From assembly GCA_001695595.3 (NCBI GenBank), contig MBPM02000002.1, forward strand, positions 372,001 through 436,000: a DNA stretch of 64,000 nt, read 5' to 3'. The translations under genes were made by a program, and so were the position numbers. The DNA comes from Plasmopara viticola. Lineage: Eukaryota; Oomycota; Peronosporomycetes; Peronosporales; Peronosporaceae. Below the pieces are notes generated by a model. That model saw only the letters and a list, made by a program, of their open reading frames with translations, was not told the DNA's origin and ran no database searches. This document shows positions 45,422 to 55,688 of the stretch, piece after piece; the first letter of the stretch is position 1, and each line of letters starts with the position of its first letter.

Positions 45422-47167
45422 TCATGCTAGACCCTTGGTACGTAGCAAGCCGATGGCGTTTCCTACGCCGGTGTGCTGCGTGTACAACTTCGCTGCGGTA
45501 GTCAACAAACAACAGATGAATAACGTTAATTATATATTTGCGGGGGTTTAGCAGTACAAGTGATTTTGAAGTGAATAGTAGGCATAGGAATCCCATTGTT
45601 GCGATAGAAAGAAAGTGAGATAGATAAAATGCTTACCACTTTGATCGCAGAGCAGAAATAACCACTCCGATGCATAGCGACGGACATCCGTGTCAAGGCA
45701 GGTCAAAAAACTGATCAAGTGCTTAAAATAAAAGGCTTTTCTTTCGTCTTCGGCACTTGAGCAGCCTTCAGACGTTGGCAGGACGGTCGTTTTAAAGCAG
45801 GTTAAGATTTCCTGATCACCTGTCTCGGCCAAATTGTGACACACAACGAGCGTCGGTAGCATTTCTTTCAATGGTCTACATGGAATTTCAAGTTGCAGCA
45901 ACTGTGAGTGAGACATAAAAGGTTATAGCTTACAGCACGGCAGCACCTCATCTTTTCGATTCGCACAACGCCCAGCATGGTGTGAAGATGATTTATAATT
46001 GTTGAGAGAAGGGTACTCTGATTGCCATCACCCTTTTGCTGCTGAATAAATGCTCGTAAAGAACTTCCTGGTGCAAGCATTAGCACTTCGACGACACTGT
46101 TTTTCAGCTCAAGCAGGCTGACATGTAAAGGGGATACCGCGGGATGTCTGAAGCGCAGAATTTCCAAAAAAAGACCCCCCAGCCTGTGTGCACTCATCAT
46201 CCATAATCACTCCTCCAAGCATTCCATCACTTATAAATCAAAAGTGTTACCGATAACTACAACACGAAATGCCTGGTAATCGTCGCTCTTGCTCGGCTGT
46301 CCACTGCATTTCATTTACTAGCACATAGATCAATTTGGTCAAATCCAAGAGCAAATTTGAGCGAGGTCCGACGACAATCTCGGCCATGTTTTCGAGCTTA
46401 AAGCCGTACAAAAGTGTCTAGACATTAAAAAGTAGATGTCATTGACATCGTACAAGCCTGTATACCACGTGGGGTGCGTTACCACATAAATCAGCTGCCA
46501 TGTTTCCAGAGAGCAGCTTAAGTGTCGTGGCACTTCCGGTGCCTCGCAAGACACCAACAAGAACTTCCACACTAACCAGTGCAATGTAATCGTGCCACGA
46601 GTTTCCGCGAGGCTTAGTAATCGCGTGATAAAACCACTAGCACTAAGGTATTCGGATACAAAGTCCGGCCGCGAGTAAATAGAGTTAATCATGCACTTAA
46701 GAGCCTCTTCGCGCACAGAAAAGCTCCACAAATCGTTTTCAGCAAGCTGTAGGAAATGATCAAGCGCCTAATCCAGATCTATTAGTATCAAGCATGTATG
46801 CACAGCTTTGCTCTCCGTACCTGAGCTGACAAAAGCTTCTCTATGCCTCTCCGGTCCCGCATGAATAAGCGGCAAGCGGCTAAAAGGCGGAAGACTGCTA
46901 TGATCCGTATCACATTTAAGGGCTATCATTAAGTATATGAAGACGGGATAACACGACAACATGCCTTCATCCTGCTGCGCTCTGGAGCTTTCTAATTCTA
47001 TTAGCACATCAAGAATCTTGCTTGAAGCCTCTTCGCGAGCTAACACCGCGTTCAAATCGGCTGCAAAAAGGCGTGATTAATTCAATCTGTCAGTAAACAG
47101 TTTAAGTTGGCCAGCGTGCACCTGATCCGCTCTCCACGGCGCTAGCAAACTCTTCCATCCACGCCAT
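45422..47167 (-). CDS. RIC8: RIC8/synembryn, G-alpha chaperone and exchange factor
   Basis: RIC8 folds and activates heterotrimeric G-alpha subunits in the cytosol. Seven minus-strand exons fit: 47167-47122, 47060-46831, 46767-46483, 46417-46251, 46183-45967, 45901-45637 and 45492-45422, about 426 residues in total (animal RIC8 about 530). Armadillo-like helices include SVREEALKCMINSIYSRPDF and LFLEILRFRHPAVSPLHVSL; the family signature is LISFLTCLDTDVRRYASEWLF, shown here in two overlapping pieces (LISFLTCLDTDVRR, RRYASEWLFLLC), followed by YTQHTGVGNAIGLL, matching the KYTGYGNAAGLL end of RIC8. Introns are 61-67 bp except the last (144 bp). The donors of introns 2 (GTCAGC) and 5 (GTGCGA) were chosen to keep the frame. 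The stop lies only 27 bp from the stop of the trehalose gene. Confidence 0.8.
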
Positions 47168-47284
47168 AGCGATGCGGTCGTTGAAGCAGATCGCAACCGC
47201 TCTACTCGGATTGGCTATTTTATAGCCAATCATCTACGACCACTTGGACTCAAGTGTCAAGTATGACAAGTCAATTAGAAGAAC
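47168..47284. promoter_or_regulatory. Divergent promoter RIC8 / FKBP with CCAAT palindrome
   Basis: 117 bp separate the two ATGs. In the middle, 47209-47231 is a perfect inverted repeat: GATTGGCTA, five bases, TAGCCAATC. It places one CCAAT box toward each gene, the arrangement expected for a shared NF-Y-type bidirectional promoter. Confidence 0.65.
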
Positions 47285-47947
47285 ATGAAGCTAACATCGT
47301 TCCTGGCAGCGGTAGTGATGGCGACCGTGCAAGTGCGAGCCAAGGAGGATTTGCCACCGGATGCGCAGCTTCGCATCGGCGTCAAGCATAGACCGGATGT
47401 GTGTACCATGAAGAGCCAGCCGGGAGACACACTTTCGATGCATTACACAGGAACGCTTCGCAAGGATGGCTCCAAATTCGACTCGAGTTTGGATCGCAAT
47501 CAGCCCTTTGAGTTTCCACTTGGTGCCGGCCGCGTTATTAAGGTGGGTTATACAATTTGAGTACGAGTGTTCACAGCAGCAAATTTGATGCCATTGATCT
47601 CGTTTTGATGTTGATTTTGTAACATCTGAGCAGGGTTGGGACCGAGGGTGCGTATGATTGTATACTAGTCTTTATTTGTCGCAATCGGATTAAAAATTAC
47701 ATGTATTTGTATGTATAGACTGGTGGATATGTGCATCGGGTATGTGAACAGACTAATGTCATTTCTGCTAACCATTTTAAAGACTGGCTGTACGCAATAT
47801 ATACAATGCAGTGAAAAGCGCCGTTTGACGATTCCATCGGATTTGGGCTACGGTGACAGTGGATCACCCCCTAAGATTCCAGGCAAGGCAACGCTGGTCT
47901 TTGACGTCGAGCTGCTTGACATCAAGCGCGAGAGCGACGAGCTTTAG
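47285..47947 (+). CDS. ER-resident FKBP-type peptidyl-prolyl isomerase (FKBP2-like)
   Basis: The protein is an FK506-binding prolyl isomerase for folding in the ER lumen. Four exons join in frame: 47285-47542, 47634-47647, 47719-47739 and 47812-47947, all GT-AG, giving 142 residues; FKBP2 of animals is the same size. A signal peptide ([19 protein letters not shown]) precedes the FKBP fold: [52 protein letters not shown], and [20 protein letters not shown]. The active-site Tyr, Asp, Trp and the FELE-like end VFDVELLDI are present. It ends SDEL, a KDEL-type ER-retrieval signal. Exons 2 and 3 are only 14 and 21 nt, which is unusual. It is divergently transcribed from RIC8. Confidence 0.88.
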
Positions 47948-49756
47948 ATGACGTAAAAGGTTTACGGAGATCACTTCATTGTCAAGCAGAGAGATCACAA
48001 GAGAAAATAGGACATGGTCTAATGAATGCGAATTTGCATATTTGTGTATTTGGTCCATCAACATATAAGCAAATAACGTATAGCTCACAAAATAAGCAAT
48101 GAGTGAGAACCGCGGATAGAATATCCGAAAAAGAAACAAAACTAAGTGATATTTCGTGACGTTGTGAGCAAAGAATGAGAATCCGTGGCGCTAGCTATTT
48201 CAGCTCGCTATACAACCCGACTAATCAGCTTCTTACTGTGTGTGCTATGTATTGAAGGTAGAAACCCAAATTCTGTACCTCTTGTCCTTGCGCCTTATAA
48301 CATCGCGAATCACGTAGAAATTTGGCCCGCACAAAAGTTGTTTTCTTCATCGTAGTCGATTGATGGATAGTCTTGAGGCTGCAACATCGATCTTTTTGCT
48401 GTAATTATGCCAAAGCTGGGTTAGTTGCTGTCACATTGGTGCAGCTGGCAAAGTATCCATCCGCCACGATTCTGACGTCGGGGCCATGCCTTTCCTAAAA
48501 ATAAGGCAAGCACCTCTCAAATCTTGTACCTCCATGTCGACAGACTGCACGCGCATATTTACCGTGAGATAGAAATCTTGCTCACAAGTATGAGAGATTC
48601 AAGTAGGTATCAATGCTTTTTGCTGAGGTGCGCCGCACAAGCGCTACAGTCGTCTGTACGAAGCCATCCTTGAAAAATGCATTTTTTGTTCAGTAGTAAG
48701 AGTTCTGTCCCGTGTGAGCTGCAGCGAATGATCAACACCTTCAAAAGTGTGTAGATGCGTCATTAGTGCCTCATTGAAATCAGCATTAGTGCGGACTATT
48801 AAATAATGGAACAAGTTGATCGTTCGTTTTAACAAGTGAGAATCGTGAGTGTTTAGTGCGCTGTACAATCTTCCGTCCGCGACAGTAAAGCGGTACTGCT
48901 AGAAGCAACCGGCGTAATAGTATGTCTCCTGTCGGCCATATTAAGGATAATATGACAGACTTTCCATGCCGTCAAATTCACCCGTGAAAAAAGATTAGAT
49001 TCGACATTCGGATTGTCCACTGCAAACTTTATTTATAAGAGCCGAGGCGGTACTCAGTATTTTAATCACCTGTGAGCATGTTACAGTCGAACATTCAATG
49101 TCACGAATTTCAAAGGAGCAAGCAACACCAGGTCTAAGAACTGGTGAGACTGCGGCGAGCCGGACTGGGTTTTGAGTGCAAGTCATAAAAGGGATTCTAC
49201 AAGTGCTTCACGCCACTTAACGAAAATGAATGTCGGCGCCCATCACAGTACCTTTGCTTCTCGACACACTCCAAACAAAAGTGAAGCTGGCTATTTTAGT
49301 AAAAGAGTGTAGGAGATGGCCGCTTCCACGTTGGCCTTGCGTAATTTATTTATATAAAGCAGCAATTCCTGCGCGACCGACTGCATTTGCTTCATTTCTT
49401 TTGAAAAAGATCGACTTTTTGGTCATGTGACACATAAGCATTGAAGTTGGATCAATCGCCGCGTGCCTTAGTGCAAGATATCCAATCTGCTCCAAAACGT
49501 TGCTTTTTCTCACATTTATGCAATTTAAGCGATTAGCTCAGGATGGGCTAGTCACTTAAGTGCACACACCCGTCCCCTCAGCCTTACAACCAAGATGACG
49601 ATTGTAATGGCGAACTGAGCAGCCGTATGACCACTCGTACTCGCCATACCAGCAAGATAAAGCATGAGAACATCGACTTAAAGCAGCATAAAGTGCATCC
49701 TAGGTCCTGAACAAGATCTTGGGCTCTAGTTGTTGTCATGACTTCTGAGAAGCTAC
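47948..49756. other. Gene-poor stretch before the inverted element
   Basis: 1.8 kb without a supported gene. Short frames on both strands show no domain, and no copy of this stretch was noticed elsewhere in the window. Confidence 0.4.
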
Positions 49757-52700
49757 TGATTATATGGCCGCGTTTAAGCACGCACTTGAATATATCGATT
49801 GCAATTTTGCTATCTACGAAGACGACATTGATTTTCTCGTGACGAATCGATCGCGTAAAGTGGAAGGTGGTGTCAAATTATCCACGCATATTGTTACCAA
49901 CATCGGATTTACTGTTGCAGAGTGAAAGGCTATTGTCAAATACATGCTGAGGGAGTCTTTCACACAAATCAGCGATGTTGAAGACTCCCATCGAATTTTC
50001 TAAATCGTGTATTGATCTTCAGCCATATCGCAGCAATGGGTCGCTTTCACTTCCAGGAGAAAACAGACGAGGGAATATAAATAAAATAATCAAACCATTC
50101 AGCTCTACCTTCAACACGCCTTTCTTGTTGAATACTGCTGCTGATATGGCATACCTATTCACAATTTGACCAATGATTTGGAAATCAAGTCAGTTGACAA
50201 TGTAATGTAATGTATTACGTTATCGCGTTGCCAAGTTATGCACGTGCTAGGCTCAGTCTGGCTAGTCCACGGCATAGAGTGGTGTCCGCATACGTCGAGT
50301 CTCGTTCGGCGGGCAGTGCATCCAGCACCGAGGTCGTGAGGGTCTTCCATTTCTTTCGGTCTTGTGCAAGGGTACGTACCACTTCGAGGTCTTGTGCTAT
50401 CCGGAGTCGAAAGCCGGAGTCACGGGAAACAAGGTTGTGGTCGAATGTTGAGGGGAGCGTGGTGCGGGGACGTCCGCGCCATTTTGCTGCGGTGGAGAAG
50501 AAGTAGGCACGCATCTGGAAGTTAGCTGGAATGTCGGGATTGCGGCGAAGTACATGGCCAAACAGGCGCCAGCGAGCTTGTGTCAGTCGTAGTCTCAGCG
50601 GCCGCTCATCACAGAGGTCGTAGAGTCTTGCATTCGAAATGTGTCGGGGGTAGCGATAGCCAAGAGCGTAGCGAAGCTGGTGGCGATGGAAACTCTCGAG
50701 GCCGTGGAGATCTGACTTGGTAAGAGCCCAGGTGGCGCAGTTGTACAGCAGAATCGGTAGGACGTTGGTGTTGTACAATCGAATGCGGGTCTTGGGTGAG
50801 ATGAGCGTGGGGCGGAGCCAGACGGACCAGAGGCGGTAGAGCGCGAGGGTGGCCAGAGACTTGCGTCGGGATAGATCTTTAATATCGCCGAGGAGTGTTC
50901 CGAGCTTCTTAGTGTGTCGCCAGGTTTCTTCTCGGGATCGGGCGTGTCGAGTGGCGCCCGACGGGTTGCAGTGGCGGCGGATTTCGGTGACTTCGGTCTT
51001 GGCTTGGTTTTTTTTTAGGGTTAGAAGGAAGTCATCAATGCGGTGCTCACCTCTATCGTAGATCTTGCTTTCTCGGAGGCCAAGGATATCGACGCGGTAG
51101 CGCCAGAGATCTTCGGGGAGTGTTTCGTGCTTCTTGCGCTTCGAACCTAGAGAATTCACATTAAAGGAGCCAATCCGGATGCGGTTGGCGCGGTTAAGAG
51201 CGTGGAAGGTGGTTTGGCCTAATGCTGGAGACCGTCGCGTCGAGGGTGAGACTCGTTAGAGACCTGCAGATGCCCGAGAGCACCTGCCCGAAGCGCGCGA
51301 GCATTTAGCCCCCGCGCTTGGAAGGAGGGCGTCACCCCAACCTTTTCCGAAAATCAGTTGACAAGCCACACGAAATCTTCGCCGAGTCGAGTAATAAGTT
51401 CATTGTCAAAGCGTTTCAGAGGATTAGCAAGATCACGACCCATCAAAATTTGATGTTTATGGACGGGCTCCCATAGGTAACTTCGTTTATGTCAAACGTA
51501 TTGACTCATCGCATTGCTCTGTTTGCAACCGGATTCACGAATCGGATGATACGATGCTCCTAATCTTTTATAAAGAAAAGCAATGTGCTTGGTGGAATTG
51601 TACTCATGGTCTTCAAATTACAAAAGCGATTCGCTGATATGGACGCGGTGAAACTGAGATCTCAGTTGATGCGGATACGTTCGCACCAGACGACATTGAG
51701 TCCTTTGCTGCTATCGCTAAAGAAATAGCTAAACCCCAAGCAGAACGCAAACATACTGAAGCCCAGCGGCTAAAGTTGAAGTTAATCAAAATCGTTGGCG
51801 ACTAATACAGACGCTCATATGGCTCAGGGGCAATCTATGAACGCCAGACGGATTATTATTACACCTACAAGTATAGTGATCTAAAGCTATTTCTGAACGA
51901 TATCTTAGCAAATGACGAAGCATATCAATTGTCCTCGAAGAAAGAATCTGACGAATTGCTCCATTTCATTAAATATACGGTCCATCCAAAGTTTGCACTT
52001 ATGGTCTTAGATTATAACTATATTGGTTTCAGCAACGGAGTTATGATCTATCAACCGAAAGCTTCATTAATGCAACAGATGCCCAAAGGAAATTCAGGTT
52101 CGTAAATACATCAATCAGAAATTCGAAATCACTGAGACGCCGCTGTTTGATAAATACGACTCTTTTTAAATCACGGAAGAAGAAAACCGCGAGTTCATTT
52201 ACTTCCTCATTGGTCGATGTCTAACCGTTTCGGATGACAAGTCTGATTTCATGCTAATGATTCATGGACAAGACGAATCAGGTAGAAGACATTTGGCCAA
52301 TCTCATAAAGTTTGCATTCGGTCAAGATCAGTTTGGACTTCTAAGTAACTCAATGCAAGAAAAATTTGGCCTGAGTGAATTTGCCACGAAGCAAATCGTT
52401 AAGACGCTTCCACGATCAGAATTCTTATTGATGATGACTCTCGCTTCGATTTCGTGTCCCGTCAAGAAAAACCTCAATTGAAGTGCTAGATTGGAATATT
52501 CCAACTTTAATCAACTCGAATCATATGCCGAACTACAAAGACGAAGCTGGCGAAATCGTTCGTCGTCTGATGATTGCTGAATTTGGCAAGCAAGTCCCTG
52601 ATGACGAAGTAGATGTGGAACTTGAGCAGGAAACCAAAGATCAAGAGTTCGCAACGTTCTTGCATCGGTGTCGTTCAAAGTATATCCAGTTCAAAGCCAA

Positions 52701-53165
52701 ATACGCAAGCAAGAAGGTGACAGCATTTGCTCCACAGTCGTTCATTGAATGAAGCAATGGTTTCGCGAGACTGCTAATAACAGTTACGGATTTGCTATGG
52801 TAAGCGTAGCATATGAAGAAGGGGCAGAGAAATCAAGATCTGAATTGCGGAGACACTTGCTCGTATGGATGCAAGAGAAGTTCGGATAGGATAAACTACC
52901 CGAGGAAAAGCCGCAAGAGATCGAGCGCGCTCATAGTAAAATCAAGTATGTCGGAATGAAAATCCGCACACACTGTGGAAGCAAACATACGAAGGATTGC
53001 TGTAAGGACTTTGAATGCAATGCCAGATGCACCAAGCGATATTTCATGAATGCTAAATATTGTCTCTTATTCGAGTCGAGTAGTACTGGTATCGATACCG
53101 GTATCATTTTGAGATTTCAACCTCAACTGAGGTTATTTGGTATCAGCGACAGCGACACTGCGTGA
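49757..53165 (+). pseudogene. Primase-helicase gene, left copy, broken (AEP primase + SF3/D5-like helicase)
   Basis: The family starts DNA replication in giant viruses, virophages and Polinton-like viruses. Visible parts in order: an AEP primase segment with FAIYEDDIDFLVTNRS and the KLSTHIV histidine motif (near 49880), a zinc-binding segment (51.45-51.6 kb), the helicase Walker A region at 52,250-52,300 (IHGQDESGRRHLANLIKFAF) and the helicase C-terminal part LINSNHMPNYKDEAGEIVRR near 52,510. A cysteine-rich tail (KHTKDCCKDFECNARC) follows near 52,990. Stops and frameshifts are many. A LINE splits the primase at 50,200. Compared with the right copy, 30 bases that encode the Walker B motif are missing after KQI near 52,400, between ATC repeats. 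The 5' start of the gene is absent from this arm. Confidence 0.75.
50201..51353 (-). mobile_element. Internally deleted LINE with 11-bp target-site duplication
   Basis: The insertion is bounded by TCAGTTGACAA at 50190-50200 and again at 51354-51364. The right arm of the inverted duplication has the same site uninterrupted (near 58,840), so the borders are certain. Read on the minus strand it starts with a 5' leader, then IGSFNVNSLGSKRKKHE, the first block of an APE-type endonuclease, and then jumps to the reverse transcriptase end: VLPILLYNCATWALTKSDL, FHRHQLRYALGYRYPRHISN and RRLFGHVLRR-like WRLFGHVLRRNPD. A 307-codon frame (51159-50236) spans the joint. The middle of the element is missing. 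The 3' tail is a simple repeat of ATTAC units. This class (RTE/CR1-like) is inferred. Confidence 0.85.
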
Positions 53166-53611
53166 ATTGCAATATCCAAGCATTGATAACAAATTTGGCT
53201 TACAGGAACAGTGTTTGATGATCTGATTAAGCTTGGACGCTAGATTGTTATGTCTGTTTGCTACGAGGCGAATTGCTGCCGTTTGAGTTCGCGAGTCTTT
53301 CGCATGATGCAATTCAGCTTTTGATAGCTGTTGCCGATCACATTCGTTTGTCAAAGTGGATTGAAGTAGCGAGGTGCGTGTATTCAGCATTAGAGCCATG
53401 AGCTGCAACGGTCAAGATTCTCGCGCTATTCCTGCGAAAATACTAGATTAGCTCCTAAACGACGGTAGAATAGCGTTTCGGATGTTTATGAAACATCATG
53501 TGTATCAAATTGGTCAGTTCGCCGCAGCATCTATTCGTTAAGTTCAGCACTCGATTCAATATAGTAGCTAAACCGTGCGCTGATACGAAGTGATAAACTG
53601 TTCAATAAATT

Positions 53612-55616
53612 TCAAGCTCTTGACTGTCTCTCGAATTGGTTTGGGTCAAAGCAGCTTACCATTGTCAGAAATTCCTCTGGGTTTGGAGCATCATGCAATG
53701 TAAATGTCTGGCAGACAGTGGAGTCTGGGCCCACCACCACGATCGCGCGATTGAAATCAGCGATGTTCGGATTCTTATCCATCGCTTCGTTTAACATGCG
53801 TAGTCGATCCGGCTTGAAAGTTTTAACGTTTCGAATGGTCGCCTGGATATGAGCCACGATCATCTCTGGGTGATCGCTTCCACTCTTGAACGCTTCACAC
53901 ACCACCACTGCATCGATGAAAGGGAAGAATGGATAATCGGGGTGCCAATAAGTCCTCTCAGAGAGATTGGCCACGCAAATGTAGTACTCATCTTCGTTCT
54001 CGCCGCAGCATTCAACGTGTGGAACACATATCTCGATTCTTTCATAGTAGGAGCCTTCGTTCATCTTCTACACAACAGGAGTCTTCTTTGCGTACGCTTC
54101 ATGGACGGCATGGTGCAATGACAGCTCATATGCGGTACTCAGGAAGCCAGCACCAATAGATTCTGCATACTTGAATACTTCCAACTGTTTCTCCATACTG
54201 ACATGCCGTCCCAACAACTTCAATGCATATCCAGAATCAACCGAGACCTTCCAGTATCTCGACTTTGTGTAGTGATCCCCTTTCTGTGGATCAGTGATGT
54301 AATGGCGCCTGACATGATCCACTTGATCATTGCTTCGATCGCCTCCATACGTATAAACCATTTCGTATGCTTGCGTATTGCCAACTTTACCACAATCCTT
54401 CTCAACTTGTTCCTTGAGGGCTTCACGTGTCTTGCAGAACTCGCGCAGACTGCCGCCAGAGTAGAAGTACTGCTCTTTGACAAGCTTCGGCCACGTCGAA
54501 TTCTTCAAATTCTTAGTCTTGCGAAATCCAGCTGACATCACCCAATCGGTCAAACGTGCATACTTTTCTAGATCGTCCCGCCGCCACGCCGGTACAACCA
54601 CTACATGTGACGGGTCATCGTGCTTCGCGTCATACTGACACGATGTCGCAAGAAGATGAAATGGAAGAAGTCCGTTTGCTTCAGCATCTATATGAGCTTG
54701 CGAATAACCATCCACAAGTACAAGAGCACCTCGAGCTTCCTTGCGAAGAACATGCAAATCAGCGGGCGATACATTTTCTGCCCGTGCGAACGATCCTTGT
54801 CCATCAAAATACACCACTGCAATTGCATTGTCACCTTCGTTCACACGACGTATGATGAGCACTTTTCGTTTCTCAACACATGCCATGTACAAACCCACAA
54901 GCATAAGAAAGCACGATTTGCCAACACCAGGCGAGCCGACCATCACAATGCGCTTCTTTCCAACAGTAGGAAGCAGCCCCTTCACCACTTGCCAGAACAC
55001 CACTCCTTCCTTCCGAACGAAGTATGACGACGGAAAATCACCAGATCCTTTCCAAAAGGTGTGCAATCCTGGCGTCATCACGATTGGATTCTCACTTTCT
55101 TGCTTATCCGAGAGCGCATCCAGTTGAAACTCGACTTCGGCAACTTGCAGTGCTTCCAACTGATCCAGAATCGACTCTTCGGAGAGTTTTCGCTTTCTCA
55201 GGTTTGGCACTTTTACAAGGAGCAAATTCCGTAGTTTTCTACCACGCTTTTCAATCATTGCATCTAGCTCAAGCGGTTGTTCCGCTGCAAACGCCGCCTG
55301 GCTCTCATACACGATGAGATTGGACGCAGCAGTCCCGTGTAAGTGGCTGTCTTCGTATAGACTCTTCACTGCTGTTCTGAAGCTCGCAACATTGTTATTA
55401 TCGTCTAATGGTACTTGGTCTGGTGTCGTGTAAGTGGCTGTCTTCGTATAGACTCTTCACTGCTGTTCTGAAGCTCGCAACATTGTTATTATCGTCTAAT
55501 GGTACTTGGTCTGGTGTCGTGCGTTGAATGCATTGCCACGCGCATCCACCAGTTGGAACCACGTCATCTGCGCCATTTCTCGTCGCACAGTTGGGGAATG
55601 ACAAAGTGACCAGCAC
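53612..55616 (-). pseudogene. CRN-like effector-type gene, broken: header, P-loop ATPase, nuclease-like C-terminus
   Basis: The product resembles the Crinkler (CRN/RHS-type) proteins of oomycetes, which act inside host or own nuclei. In order: a ubiquitin-like header remnant (SFRTAVKSLYEDS; LLLVKVPNL in the place of the family's HVLVVVP), a P-loop ATPase with Walker A GSPGVGKS near 54,930 and Walker B GALVLVDG near 54,720, and a C-terminal part with D, E and Q residues in PD-(D/E)XK order (PFIDAVVVCEAF, HIQATIR) near 53.85-53.95 kb. The gene is disabled: the first codon position of the header is CTG with no in-frame ATG, a 91-bp tandem duplication shifts the frame at 55.34-55.52 kb, and a TAG stops it near 54,066. 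I call it CRN-like because the canonical LFLAK motif is replaced by LIVYES. Confidence 0.7.
55340..55521. repeat. Exact 91-bp tandem duplication
   Basis: Bases 55340-55430 and 55431-55521 are identical as far as I can see. The unit length is not a multiple of three, so the second copy shifts the frame of the CRN-like header. Perfect identity implies a very recent event or an assembly artefact. Confidence 0.9.
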
Positions 55617-55631
55617 TGATAGGTGATCGAA

Positions 55632-55649
55632 TAATCTCAGCTGAGATTA
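55632..55649. promoter_or_regulatory. Perfect 18-bp palindrome upstream of the CRN-like gene
   Basis: TAATCTCAGCTGAGATTA reads the same on both strands. It lies 16-33 bp before the first codon of the CRN-like header (minus strand) and inside the unique centre of the inverted duplication. A dimeric regulator site is possible; a stem in DNA or RNA is another option. Confidence 0.6.
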
Positions 55650-55688
55650 AATATCGCGGTTTCCTTAAAAAAAGGCGAGAGCGAAGTC

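Larger units (their letters stand above)
49757..54533 (+). repeat. Left arm of a large inverted duplication
   Basis: Apart from a later 1.15-kb LINE insertion, this stretch is matched as its reverse complement by 55689-59275, in the same order and with roughly 90% identity by eye. The outer match begins near ACTGATTATA (49757) and the inner match ends near CGCAAGACTAAG (54530). Each arm holds a primase/helicase gene pointing inward toward a CRN-like gene pointing outward. Confidence 0.85.

Noticed and set aside
45548..45636. Read-through of the RIC8 exon 6 frame to a stop at 45,548.
   Set aside because: Splicing at GTAAGC to the acceptor at 45,493 restores the conserved TGVGNAIGLL ending of the family, so the read-through tail is intron.
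46768..46830. Alternative donor GTACGG for RIC8 intron 2, which looks stronger than GTCAGC.
   Set aside because: It would put a TGA stop in frame at the start of exon 3, whereas GTCAGC gives a 63-bp intron and keeps the frame.
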